The translations under genes and the position numbers were made by a program. Positions 17,028 to 25,380 of a stretch of 64,000 nucleotides of DNA are shown piece by piece (the stretch's first letter is position 1; the number at the start of each line of letters is the position of its first letter). The stretch covers positions 744,001-808,000 of the forward strand of contig NC_008321.1 in NCBI RefSeq assembly GCF_000014685.1, given 5' to 3'. The stretch is from Shewanella sp. MR-4. Its GTDB lineage: Bacteria; Pseudomonadota; Gammaproteobacteria; Enterobacterales; Shewanellaceae. The notes beneath the pieces were generated by a model, which was not told the origin of the DNA, ran no database searches, and saw nothing but the letters and a program-made list of their open reading frames with translations.

Positions 17028-18383
17028 ATGTCTCTTGTTGTCGCAAAATTTGGTGGTACCTCTGTCGCCGATTACGGTGCAATGAATCGCTGCGCCGATA
17101 TCGTACTGGGCAATCCCGATTGCCGTTTAGTGGTGGTTAGCGCCTCCAGTGGCGTGACTAACCTCTTGGTTGAACTCACTCAAGAGTCGATGAATGACGA
17201 TGGTCGTTTACAGCGCTTAAAGCAAATAGCCCAAATTCAATACGCTATCTTAGATAAACTGGGTCGCCCCAACGATGTAGCTGCGGCATTGGATAAGCTG
17301 TTAAGTCGTATGGCGGTATTGAGCGAAGCGCTGGCATCCCAACGCAGCAAGGCCACCATGGATGAGTTATTGTCCCTTGGCGAGCAGTGTTCGTCGGCAT
17401 TATTTGCGGCGGTATTGCGCGAAAAAGGCGCCAACTCGAGTGCCTTCGATGTGCGCCGAGTGCTGCGCACCGACAGCCATTTTGGCCGCGCCGAGCCACA
17501 GGTTGAGCAAATTGCCATTCTCTCTCGTGAGCATTTACTGCCGCTGTTATCTGAACAAGTGATTGTGACTCAAGGCTTTATTGGTTCAGATGAGGCCGGA
17601 CAAACCACCACACTTGGCCGTGGCGGTAGCGACTATTCTGCGGCACTGTTAGCCGAAGCCTTAAAAGCCTCTGCGGTTGAGATTTGGACCGATGTGGCCG
17701 GGATTTACACGACCGATCCGCGTCTTGCGCCAAACGCCCATCCTATTGCCGAAATCAGTTTTAACGAAGCCGCCGAAATGGCGACTTTTGGTGCCAAAGT
17801 GCTGCACCCTGCGACGATCCTGCCTGCGGTGCGCCAGCAAATTCAAGTGTTTGTCGGTTCGAGTAAGGAGCCTGAAAAGGGAGGCACTTGGATCCGTCAT
17901 CAGGTTGAAGATGCGCCTGTATTTCGTGCGGTTGCGCTGCGCCGCGACCAAACGCTACTCAATTTACACAGCCTGCAAATGTTGCATGCTCAGGGCTTCT
18001 TGGCTGAAACCTTTGCCACACTGGCAAGGCATAAGATCAGTGTGGATTTGATCACCACTTCAGAAGTTAACGTATCGCTGACCCTAGATAAAACCGGCTC
18101 GGATTCAAGCGGCCAAGGGCTGTTGAGCGAGGCGTTGCTGCAGGAATTATCACAGCATTGCCGTGTACGTGTTGAAGATGGTTTAGCACTGGTGGCGATT
18201 ATCGGTAACCGTATTGCCACCACTGCGGGCATTTGCCGCCGGGTGTTTGAAGTGCTTGAGCCCCACAATGTGCGTATGATCTGCCAAGGCGCCAGCCCGC
18301 ATAATTTGTGCGTATTGGTCGCCGAATCAGAAGCGGCGCAAGTGGTTAAAGCACTGCACGAAAACCTGTTCGAAGGCGCGTAA
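17028..18383 (+). CDS. lysC: lysine-sensitive aspartokinase III
   Basis: Phosphorylates aspartate, the first step towards lysine, threonine and methionine. The protein is 451 residues, as in E. coli LysC (449), so it is monofunctional. KFGGTSV is at residues 7-13; the kinase core runs to about 290, with TLGRGGSDYSAAL near 200 and a WTDVAGIYTTDPR segment near 225. Two ACT domains follow, with residues HKISVDLITTSEVNVSLT. I chose ATG 17028 because GCGGAGG lies seven bases before it and the product then begins MSLVVAKFGG; the frame upstream to 16992 is not needed. Control is by the lysine riboswitch and probably feedback inhibition. Confidence 0.96.
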   Translation: MSLVVAKFGGTSVADYGAMNRCADIVLGNPDCRLVVVSASSGVTNLLVELTQESMNDDGRLQRLKQIAQIQYAILDKLGRPNDVAAALDKLLSRMAVLSEALASQRSKATMDELLSLGEQCSSALFAAVLREKGANSSAFDVRRVLRTDSHFGRAEPQVEQIAILSREHLLPLLSEQVIVTQGFIGSDEAGQTTTLGRGGSDYSAALLAEALKASAVEIWTDVAGIYTTDPRLAPNAHPIAEISFNEAAEMATFGAKVLHPATILPAVRQQIQVFVGSSKEPEKGGTWIRHQVEDAPVFRAVALRRDQTLLNLHSLQMLHAQGFLAETFATLARHKISVDLITTSEVNVSLTLDKTGSDSSGQGLLSEALLQELSQHCRVRVEDGLALVAIIGNRIATTAGICRRVFEVLEPHNVRMICQGASPHNLCVLVAESEAAQVVKALHENLFEGA

Positions 18384-18384
18384 T

Positions 18385-19500
18385 ATGCAACCGACTGCGT
18401 CGTCTTTAACCATTGGGGAGCTTGCCGCAGGGCAAGCACTCACTCTGCCGATTTACCACTTCAAGCCAAGTGGTCATGTTTCTGGCCCTAAAGTGTATAT
18501 TCAGGCCAATGTCCACGGCGCTGAGGTGCAGGGGAATGCGGTGATTTTCCAATTGATGAAGCAGCTTGAGCGCTGTGACATCTTAGGGGAAATCACCTTA
18601 GTGCCCTTGGCAAATCCGCTGGGGATAAATCAAAAGAGTGGTGAGTTTACGCTGGGGCGTTTTGACCCTATCACAGGGGCAAACTGGAACCGCGAGTACT
18701 TAAATCACTCGATTGATTTACCCGCTTGGTACCGTGAACATGCCGAGCTTAGTGATAGTGCGCTTATCCAAGCTTACCGCAGTACCTTAGTTGAGGCGTG
18801 TCAGCAGCGATTACGTAACGAGTGGGGCGTGACCACGGGCCACAGATTAGCGGTTAACCTGCAGGCCATGGCCCACGAGGCGGATATAGTATTGGATCTG
18901 CATACCGGGCCTAAATCCTGTAAACACTTGTATTGCCCAGAATATGATATTGTGGCGGCGCAGTTTTTCTCGATTCCTTACACCTTAGTGATCCCCAATA
19001 GTTTTGGCGGGGCTATGGATGAAGCGGCATTTTGCCCTTGGTGGCAATTGAGTGAAGTCGCCAAAGCACAGGGGCGAGAACTTGAGATCGCTGTTTCGGC
19101 CTTTACCTTGGAACTTGCGAGCCAAGAACGCATTTGCCTTGAGGATGCTTTAGTCGATGCTCAGGGGATTTTGGCCTACTTGAGTCATCGTGGGGTGATC
19201 GCCGAGCGAGTCGCACCCGCAAAGATGCCACGTTTTGGCTGTTATCTTAAGGATTACAAAAAGTACCATGCGCCCATGGCGGGATTGGTGGAATATGTGG
19301 CGCCCGTGGGAGAGCCACTGGCGGCGGGTGAGACCTTAGTCAATCTGCTGCGGCTCGACTTATATGGCAGTGAGCAGGAGCTGACGGCGCTAAGCTTGCC
19401 GCAGGATTGTGTGCCCATACTCCATTTTGCCTCGGCGTCAGTGCATCAAGGCACAGAGCTTTATAAAGTCATGACGAATTTGTTTGAATTGCCACAGTAA
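18385..19500 (+). CDS. succinylglutamate desuccinylase/aspartoacylase family zinc hydrolase
   Basis: This 371-residue cytoplasmic protein belongs to the AstE/AspA family of M14-like zinc deacylases. Zinc ligands are visible in NVHGAEVQGN (His and Glu, about residues 47-53) and in VLDLHTGPK (His, about 174). The catalytic Glu is probably in FTLELASQ near residue 235. It begins one base after the lysC stop, so the two are cotranscribed and probably coupled. The true substrate is not deducible; coupling to aspartokinase suggests an N-acyl amino acid linked to aspartate-family metabolism, but that is inference. A terminator follows. Confidence 0.85.
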   Translation: MQPTASSLTIGELAAGQALTLPIYHFKPSGHVSGPKVYIQANVHGAEVQGNAVIFQLMKQLERCDILGEITLVPLANPLGINQKSGEFTLGRFDPITGANWNREYLNHSIDLPAWYREHAELSDSALIQAYRSTLVEACQQRLRNEWGVTTGHRLAVNLQAMAHEADIVLDLHTGPKSCKHLYCPEYDIVAAQFFSIPYTLVIPNSFGGAMDEAAFCPWWQLSEVAKAQGRELEIAVSAFTLELASQERICLEDALVDAQGILAYLSHRGVIAERVAPAKMPRFGCYLKDYKKYHAPMAGLVEYVAPVGEPLAAGETLVNLLRLDLYGSEQELTALSLPQDCVPILHFASASVHQGTELYKVMTNLFELPQ

Positions 19501-19515
19501 CGGCAATGGGTAAAA

Positions 19516-19549
19516 CAAAACGCCAATCATAAGATTGGCGTTTTTTATT
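19516..19549. terminator. bidirectional terminator between the lysC operon and zntB
   Basis: AAAACGCCAATCATAAGATTGGCGTTTTTTATT: an 8-bp stem with A and T runs on both sides; it lies between convergent genes. Confidence 0.88.
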
Positions 19550-19554
19550 CCAGT

Positions 19555-20532
19555 CTACAACCACTTAAAGCGATAGAAGAGTGCCATTTGCAGGGCGACC
19601 AGCGAGATAAGAATGCCGCAGAAGGTCGCAAAAGCCCAAGCATTATCGGCACCGGGAATGCCACCAATATTGACCCCAAGCAATCCGGTCAAAAAGCCCA
19701 GCGGTAAGAAGATTGCCGAGACTAAGGATAAGAAATACAAGCGCTTGTTTAGTTGCTCCGATTGTTGACTGAGTAATTCTTCCTGGGTCACATTGGCCCT
19801 ATCGCGCAGGGCGTCTAAGTCTTCAATGGTGCGGATCAGCTTATCTGTGGTTTCGCGCATCTTGAGTCTTTCGGATTCATTAAACAGCACAAATTGATCC
19901 GAGAGCATCTTGGCGTAAGCTTCTTTCTGCGGGCCTAAATAACGGCGCAGCGCCACGGTTTGCCTGCGTAGCTCGGCGATATCTGTGCGTAAATCTTTTA
20001 CATTGCCAGAGACAACTTGTTCTTCTAACTCAGAAAGTTGCTCTTCAAGGGTGTCGATAAAATCCACTTTACGGGTGGTGAGTCTTTCGCAAACCGCAAG
20101 GATAAAGTCCCCTGTGGTGGTGGGACCGGCGCCTTCCATAATGAGTTCTGCAACATCTTTAACCGAGAGTAGCTCGCGATCACAGGTTGAGATAATCCGT
20201 TGTTTGTCGGCGTAAATTCGCACTGCAACCATGTCTTCGGGGGCCGAATTGGGGTTTAAGTTTACCCCGCGCAGGGCCAGCAAGACGCCTTCACCTGCAA
20301 ACACGGCCCGTGGGCGGGTATCTTGGGCCAGAAGGGCATCGGTTTCGACTTTATTTAGGCCGCTGTTTAGCACCCAATGACGGGCTTTTTTATGGCGATA
20401 ACGTAGGTGTATCCAGATCAGTCCATCCTTAGGATCCCAGTTTTCAAGCTCTTCTGGGCTTAAGGTTGAACCTGCCTGAGCGCCACTAAGCACTAAGCTG
20501 TAGATAAATCCATCGTGCATATCGCATTCCAT
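19555..20532 (-). CDS. zntB: zinc transporter ZntB (CorA family)
   Basis: A 325-residue CorA-like divalent metal transporter of the inner membrane. A long acidic/helical cytoplasmic domain (about 1-260) precedes two C-terminal transmembrane helices. The family pore motif reads GVN (in LLGVNIGGIPG, about residue 285) instead of GMN, as in ZntB, and the C terminus FYRFKWL resembles that of E. coli ZntB (SKWL). ZntB carries Zn2+ together with protons. The start is given at ATG 20532; a second ATG four codons later (MHDGFIYS) is possible. Stand-alone gene. Confidence 0.9.
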   Translation of the reverse strand: MECDMHDGFIYSLVLSGAQAGSTLSPEELENWDPKDGLIWIHLRYRHKKARHWVLNSGLNKVETDALLAQDTRPRAVFAGEGVLLALRGVNLNPNSAPEDMVAVRIYADKQRIISTCDRELLSVKDVAELIMEGAGPTTTGDFILAVCERLTTRKVDFIDTLEEQLSELEEQVVSGNVKDLRTDIAELRRQTVALRRYLGPQKEAYAKMLSDQFVLFNESERLKMRETTDKLIRTIEDLDALRDRANVTQEELLSQQSEQLNKRLYFLSLVSAIFLPLGFLTGLLGVNIGGIPGADNAWAFATFCGILISLVALQMALFYRFKWL

Positions 20533-20700
20533 CTCTTACTCAATCATGGATTCAAGCTAACTGATTTCGTTGCGAAAATGAAGTATAGGCGTCGTTTGTG
20601 CTGATAATTGCCTCACTTCTCGGGCCTAAATTGCTGGTCAAGCAACTTATGATGAAATAGATTAAAATTAGCCATAGTTGTGATGCATTGAGAAGATAAA

Positions 20701-21075
20701 ATGGAATATGAATTTCGGCGCAATAGTTTGACGGGCACTTATCTAGCCAGCTTTAGTATGGACCATGAGGTGCTGGGCCAATGGTTTTCGGAAGAGTTGG
20801 GGCCAGAGTTAGCCAAAATTCAACAAGTGCTCGATATTATCAAAGATATTCAAGCGGGCAAGCGAGATTCTTGGCGTCTGATTGGTGGCGATCTCACCCT
20901 AGATCTCGATGAAGAACAGGCGCGGATTTATGCCAATGCTCTAGGATTTGAGCAGGAATATGAGCTCGAAGAATCGATGTCACTCTACGATGCGGAATCA
21001 GAAGCCTATTGTGGCTTAGAGGATTTAGAGGAAGCCCTGTTAAGTTGGTATGAGTTTGTGGAAAAAGGGCGCTAG
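20701..21075 (+). CDS. yacL: YacL/UPF0231 family protein
   Basis: This 124-residue acidic cytoplasmic protein tracks E. coli YacL: MEYEF at the start, MDHEVLGQWFSEE (about 20-32), a block of acidic residues and YDAESEAYCGLEDLEEAL near 98-115. No biochemical function is established for the family. ATG 20701 is preceded by GAGAAGATAAA. It is monocistronic, with a hairpin and T run at 21097-21135. Confidence 0.88.
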   Translation: MEYEFRRNSLTGTYLASFSMDHEVLGQWFSEELGPELAKIQQVLDIIKDIQAGKRDSWRLIGGDLTLDLDEEQARIYANALGFEQEYELEESMSLYDAESEAYCGLEDLEEALLSWYEFVEKGR

Positions 21076-21099
21076 CTAAGCCCTTTTAATCTCGATATA

Positions 21100-21135
21100 A
21101 CAAAGGCAATCTATTGATTGCCTTTGTTATTTTTA
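21100..21135. terminator. terminator between yacL and narP
   Basis: AAAGGCAATCTATTGATTGCCTTTGTTATTTTT: a stem AAGGCAAT/ATTGCCTT with T-rich ends, located between convergent genes. Confidence 0.8.
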
Positions 21136-21164
21136 ACCTTGCGTTTAATCATGAGGTTTCAGCA

Positions 21165-21794
21165 TTAGTTATTCAGATACCTTACTGCCATTTCGGTTCT
21201 CGATTTAGCATTGGCCTTACGCAGCAGATTTTTCACGTGTACTTTTACTGTGCCTTCACTGATATGTAAGTGCTCTGAAATCATCCGGTTGCTTAACCCT
21301 TCCGCCAGTTGTTGCAGGATCTGTAGCTCCCTTGGTGTGAGGCTTGAGATCCATTCCTGTTCATCGGCGGCATTTTTAAGCTCGTACAGATATTCTTCGA
21401 CTTCGTCGCTGATCACTCTGTGGCCCAACATGGCATTTTTGAGCTTATCGAGCAGCAGATCCGGTTCGGTATCTTTCAGTAAATAACCATCGGCGCCCGC
21501 GCGCAGTAGTCGAATAACATCTTGTTTTGCATCGGAAACGGTGAGGATCACTATCCTTGATGTCACGCCTTCCTGGCGCATGGCATTGAGGGTATCGAGC
21601 CCAGTCATTCCCTTCATATTCAGATCGAGCAGTACAATATCGGGCTCATCGGTGGCTACGGCGCTTAAGGCATCTAAGCCACCGCCCACTTCACCGAAGA
21701 GACTAAAGTCAGGATCGGATGCGATCAGTTGGCAGATCCCTTTGCGAAGAAGAGGATGGTCATCGACCACTAGGACTGAATAAGGCTTACCCAT
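21165..21794 (-). CDS. narP: nitrate/nitrite response regulator NarP (LuxR/FixJ family)
   Basis: A 209-residue regulator: receiver domain with phospho-acceptor Asp57 in IVLLDLNMKG and LKDTEPDLL near residue 105, and a C-terminal LuxR-type helix-turn-helix (about 148-205: LTPRELQILQQLAEGLSNRMIS...GTVKVHVKNLL). Its ATG overlaps the end of narQ by eight bases, so sensor and regulator are made together. NarP is known to bind inverted TACYYMT heptamers spaced by two bases; one such site lies in front of nrfA nearby. NarQP control of nitrate and nitrite reduction in Shewanella is established knowledge. Confidence 0.95.
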   Translation of the reverse strand: MGKPYSVLVVDDHPLLRKGICQLIASDPDFSLFGEVGGGLDALSAVATDEPDIVLLDLNMKGMTGLDTLNAMRQEGVTSRIVILTVSDAKQDVIRLLRAGADGYLLKDTEPDLLLDKLKNAMLGHRVISDEVEEYLYELKNAADEQEWISSLTPRELQILQQLAEGLSNRMISEHLHISEGTVKVHVKNLLRKANAKSRTEMAVRYLNN

Positions 21795-23583
21795 GTGTAG
21801 GCTCCTGTTGAGAAGGGAAAACTAATGTAACTTTGGTTCCCTGAGACAAATTGGATTTGTTATTAGGTGTTAAGGACATCTCCGAGTTTTCTTGGTCTAG
21901 TTGTTCGGCAATTCCCTTGCTATTAGTGTGCGTATCATTGCTACTAAATACAACAGTTCCGCCTAATTTACTTGCGCGTTCGTGCATTATCCCTATGCCA
22001 AAGTGTTGATCTCGTTCTTTAAGATAACCAATCCCTATGCCGTTATCACTGACGCTGATATTGACCATACCATTGTCATCTTTATAACAGCGAATGATGA
22101 CCCGACTGGCATTCGCATGCTTGATGGCATTGAGTGTGGCCTCACGGGTGATCTGCAGAATGTGGATATGCTGCTTGGCCTCGAGCCATTGGGGCGAAAG
22201 TTTGTAATCGAGGTGGATCTTGATATCGGTATTGGCCCTAAGCTGCTCTAGCATGGCTTCCATCGCGTTCTTCAGATTCGGTTCCTTAATGGTTAATCTG
22301 AAGGTGGATAATAACTCCCTGAGCTGTACATAGGCTGTACTCACCCCTTCGTTTATCTCCGTCAGTTGATTCTCCACCGCAGGACTGCGACAGCTATGAT
22401 CCAAGTTTTTGCGTAGCAAACTAATTTGAATTTTGAGGAAAGACAGAACTTGGCCGAGGGAGTCGTGTAACTCTCTGGCGATAACCCCACGTTCTTCCAT
22501 CAAGGCCAGTTGTTGACGCTGCTCGGTGGCGTTATGGATAACGATGGAGCGGGTGAGCATGATGGCAAAGTTTTTAAACAGCGGCGTATTGGTATCCTGC
22601 GCCGAAATCAGTTCTAAGTAACCTAAGTCGGCCTGCTCAAATTGCAATGGAAAGCGGGTGCAAAGGGGAGTCGTTTCCGGCCAGCCGCCATCAGCTTCAA
22701 CCACTTCTAGCTCTTGCTCTGGGTACTGAATGATCAGTCTTAAATGGTCGATAGACTCATAGTCCTTCAATTGATTCAACGCCGCCTTGAGCGCCTTGTA
22801 GTCCAGCTTTTTGGCATTAAGTGTCAATAGGTTATCGTATAAAAATGCTAGCTCATTGTTTGCCCTAGTGAGTGCTAGGGTCTTTTCGGCGACTTGGGAT
22901 TCTAAGTTGCTATACAGGGTTGCCAGCTCGCGTGCGGTTTTTTGCAGCGCATGGGTTAGGGCGGTGAGCTCGATATATTCAGTCTCGGGCATTTCTATCT
23001 CGAAGTTGCCCTTGGAAATGGTATTGGCCGATTCCATTAACTGCTGCAAGGGCACTACGACTTTGCGCTTGGTAAAACGTACCGCGAGAAAAGCGATAAC
23101 GAGCATCAGCCCAAGCCCAAAAATCTGGCTCGCGGCAAGGAGGCGCAACTTGAAGGCGGCATGGTGCTCCATTTCGAGCACTAATAAATCGATAGTATCG
23201 ACAAAGTCCTTGAGCGAGGCGGCGTAGTCGCGGGAGTTTTCCTGCTCAATGTAGTACTTCATGACCAGCCATTTATCGATAACGAGCTGATACTGTTCGG
23301 CGATTTTTTTCGGGCTGAACCAGCTGTTTGATGGTTGCAGCGCCTCGGAATGCAGAGTGTTTTCAAACTCGGCAATTTTTTCTTGGGCGGCTTCACTGCC
23401 TGAATTGGCATAAAACATCAGGCGATAGCTTTGCATCCGCAGTGAACCCGAGGCATTGATGGCCTTTGCATCGCCTAAGCTGTAAGACAAATTGATGATT
23501 GCGAAGATGGCTAGGCTGCTAGAAAGCAAAATCAGTACTAACATTAAACCCAGTATTTTGGAGGTAAGGCTGCCTCGTTTCAT
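21787..23583 (-). CDS. narQ: nitrate/nitrite sensor histidine kinase NarQ
   Basis: This 598-residue membrane kinase has a first transmembrane helix at about residues 8-30 and a periplasmic part starting with the P box GDAKAINASGSLRMQSYRL, the nitrate/nitrite binding helix. A second transmembrane helix lies at about 150-168, followed by a HAMP linker and a coiled or GAF-like signalling segment. The HisKA_3 site is ARELHDSLGQ (His373), and the HATPase domain carries NGIGIGY near residue 520. It is the partner of narP downstream. The gene diverges from nrfA, sharing a 243-base regulatory region. Confidence 0.94.
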   Translation of the reverse strand: MKRGSLTSKILGLMLVLILLSSSLAIFAIINLSYSLGDAKAINASGSLRMQSYRLMFYANSGSEAAQEKIAEFENTLHSEALQPSNSWFSPKKIAEQYQLVIDKWLVMKYYIEQENSRDYAASLKDFVDTIDLLVLEMEHHAAFKLRLLAASQIFGLGLMLVIAFLAVRFTKRKVVVPLQQLMESANTISKGNFEIEMPETEYIELTALTHALQKTARELATLYSNLESQVAEKTLALTRANNELAFLYDNLLTLNAKKLDYKALKAALNQLKDYESIDHLRLIIQYPEQELEVVEADGGWPETTPLCTRFPLQFEQADLGYLELISAQDTNTPLFKNFAIMLTRSIVIHNATEQRQQLALMEERGVIARELHDSLGQVLSFLKIQISLLRKNLDHSCRSPAVENQLTEINEGVSTAYVQLRELLSTFRLTIKEPNLKNAMEAMLEQLRANTDIKIHLDYKLSPQWLEAKQHIHILQITREATLNAIKHANASRVIIRCYKDDNGMVNISVSDNGIGIGYLKERDQHFGIGIMHERASKLGGTVVFSSNDTHTNSKGIAEQLDQENSEMSLTPNNKSNLSQGTKVTLVFPSQQEPTHG

Positions 23584-23731
23584 ATGTCCATTACCTAATA
23601 TATGGCCATTGATTTAACGGCTCTTTAGTCGTGTTTTTTACATTAGAAAATAATGTATTACATTAACAAAAACATAAAAGTGTGAACAACAACACTATTA
23701 CATTTTGATCTAGCGCAAACTTCGCTCTAGA

Positions 23732-23747
23732 TACCCCCTAAGAGGTA
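23732..23747. promoter_or_regulatory. NarP-type 7-2-7 binding site upstream of nrfA
   Basis: TACCCCCTAAGAGGTA: two inverted heptamers separated by TA. The right half, read on the minus strand, is TACCTCT, an exact match to TACYYMT; the left half, TACCCCC, differs only at the last base. It lies 80 bases before the nrfA ATG, in the narQ-nrfA divergent region, and suits control of nrfA by NarQP. Confidence 0.7.
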
Positions 23748-23826
23748 TGTCTTTGGTGGGTTTAAGCCACTAACTTTGGCCTTGGAGATGTCGTGATTTA
23801 TTAAAATAATGCAACACGGAGATGAG

Positions 23827-25230
23827 ATGATGAAGAAGATGACAGGTAAGTCCTTTGCACTCAGTGCATTGGTAGCCGCGAGCTTCATGGCTGCGGGTGC
23901 GATGGCGAGCGATAAGACCGAGCCTCGCAACGAAGTATATAAAGACAAGTTTGCTAATCAATATAATAGCTGGCATGACACAGCGAAAAGCGAAGAGATC
24001 ACCGATGCATTAGCGGGCGATCCAAGCTTAGTGATTCTGTGGGCTGGTTATGGTTTTGCTAAAGACTACAACGCACCACGCGGCCATATGTATGCTGTGA
24101 CCGACGTGCGTAACACCCTACGTACTGGCGCACCTACCAACGCCGAAGATGGTCCAATGCCAATGGCATGTTGGAGCTGTAAGAGCCCTGACGTACCTCG
24201 CCTGATTGAAGAACAAGGTGAAGATGGTTACTTCAAAGGCAAGTGGGCTAAAGGTGGCCCAGAAGTGGTGAACACAATCGGTTGTAGCGACTGCCACGAA
24301 AAAGGCACGCCAAAACTGCGTATTTCACGCCCATTCGCTGAACGTGGTATGGAAGCATTAGGCACTCCATTCGACAAAGCCTCGAAGAAAGACAAGCAAT
24401 CTATGGTTTGCGGTCAGTGTCACGTTGAATACTACTTCGAGAAGAAAGATGATCGTAAAGGCTTCGTAAAATTCCCTTGGGATTCAGGTACTACTGTTGA
24501 ACAAATGGAAGCTTACTACGACGCTATCGAGTTCTCTGACTGGACTCATTCACTGTCTAAAACCCCAATGTTGAAGGCGCAGCACCCTGGTTATGAAACC
24601 TGGAAAATGGGCGTACACGGTAAGAACGATGTGAGCTGTGTTGACTGTCACATGCCTAAAGTGACTAACGACAAAGGTCGTAAGTACACAGATCATAAAG
24701 TGGGTAACCCATTCGATCGCTTCGATGAAACCTGTGCAACTTGCCATAGCCAAAGCAAAGAGTTCTTAGAAGGCATCACTAAAGAACGTTATGCCAAAGT
24801 GAAAGAGCTGAAAGCACGTGCCGAAGGTCAATTAGTGAAAGCACACTTCGAAGCGGCTAAAGCGTGGGAAGTAGGTGCAACTGAAGCCGAAATGAAGCCA
24901 ATCCTGACTGATATCCGTCATGCTCAATGGCGCTGGGACTTCGCGATTGCTTCTCACGGTGTAGCGGCTCACGCTCCAGAAGAAGCACTGCGTATCCTAG
25001 GTACTGCGGTTGATAAAGCGGCCGATGCCCGTGTGAAATTAGCCCAATTACTGGCGAAGAAAGGCGTGACTGATGCTGTTGCTATCCCTGATATCTCCAC
25101 TAAAGCCAAAGCTCAGGCAGCTCTGGGTATGGACATGGACAAGATGAATGCAGAGAAAGAAGCATTCAAGAAAGACATGTTACCTAAGTGGGATGCAGAA
25201 GCGAAAAAACGCGAAGCAACTTATAAGTAA
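23827..25230 (+). CDS. nrfA: ammonia-forming cytochrome c nitrite reductase
   Basis: A periplasmic pentahaem enzyme that reduces nitrite to ammonium with six electrons. Length is 467 residues from the ATG at 23827 (the frame upstream to 23809 is not used; ACGGAGATGAG gives the ribosome-binding site). A signal peptide ends near AMA-SDK. The active-site haem motif is CWSCK, followed by CSDCH, CGQCH, CVDCH and CATCH, five haems in all. The catalytic Arg/Tyr/His residues are expected in the segments between but I did not place each. No nrfBCD genes lie nearby, as is usual in Shewanella, where CymA donates electrons. A strong terminator follows at 25264. Confidence 0.98.
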   Translation: MMKKMTGKSFALSALVAASFMAAGAMASDKTEPRNEVYKDKFANQYNSWHDTAKSEEITDALAGDPSLVILWAGYGFAKDYNAPRGHMYAVTDVRNTLRTGAPTNAEDGPMPMACWSCKSPDVPRLIEEQGEDGYFKGKWAKGGPEVVNTIGCSDCHEKGTPKLRISRPFAERGMEALGTPFDKASKKDKQSMVCGQCHVEYYFEKKDDRKGFVKFPWDSGTTVEQMEAYYDAIEFSDWTHSLSKTPMLKAQHPGYETWKMGVHGKNDVSCVDCHMPKVTNDKGRKYTDHKVGNPFDRFDETCATCHSQSKEFLEGITKERYAKVKELKARAEGQLVKAHFEAAKAWEVGATEAEMKPILTDIRHAQWRWDFAIASHGVAAHAPEEALRILGTAVDKAADARVKLAQLLAKKGVTDAVAIPDISTKAKAQAALGMDMDKMNAEKEAFKKDMLPKWDAEAKKREATYK

Positions 25231-25263
25231 TTCCTGTTGAATATGAGCTAACCCCTCATAGCA

Positions 25264-25299
25264 AAGCCCCCGCAACTTAGGTTACGGGGGCTTTTTTTA
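25264..25299. terminator. rho-independent terminator after nrfA
   Basis: AAAGCCCCCGCAACTTAGGTTACGGGGGCTTTTTTTAT: a GC-rich stem of about 9-10 bp and a run of seven T. Confidence 0.9.
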
Positions 25300-25380
25300 T
25301 TGCCTATGCGTCTTATAAAATCAGTTGCTTAGCTTTTATCTCAGAGCAATATGTCTTAGTTAACCCATCAATGCATTTGC

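Noticed and set aside
17245..17518. Antisense ORFs inside lysC
   Set aside because: They lie wholly within a highly confident gene on the other strand, lack ribosome-binding sites and have shuffled low-quality protein composition.
23660..23731. CRP or FNR site upstream of nrfA (GTGTGAACAACAACACT and TTGATCTAGCGCAA)
   Set aside because: Each matches only one half of the consensus well, so I do not report them as sites, although CRP control of nrfA in Shewanella is known.
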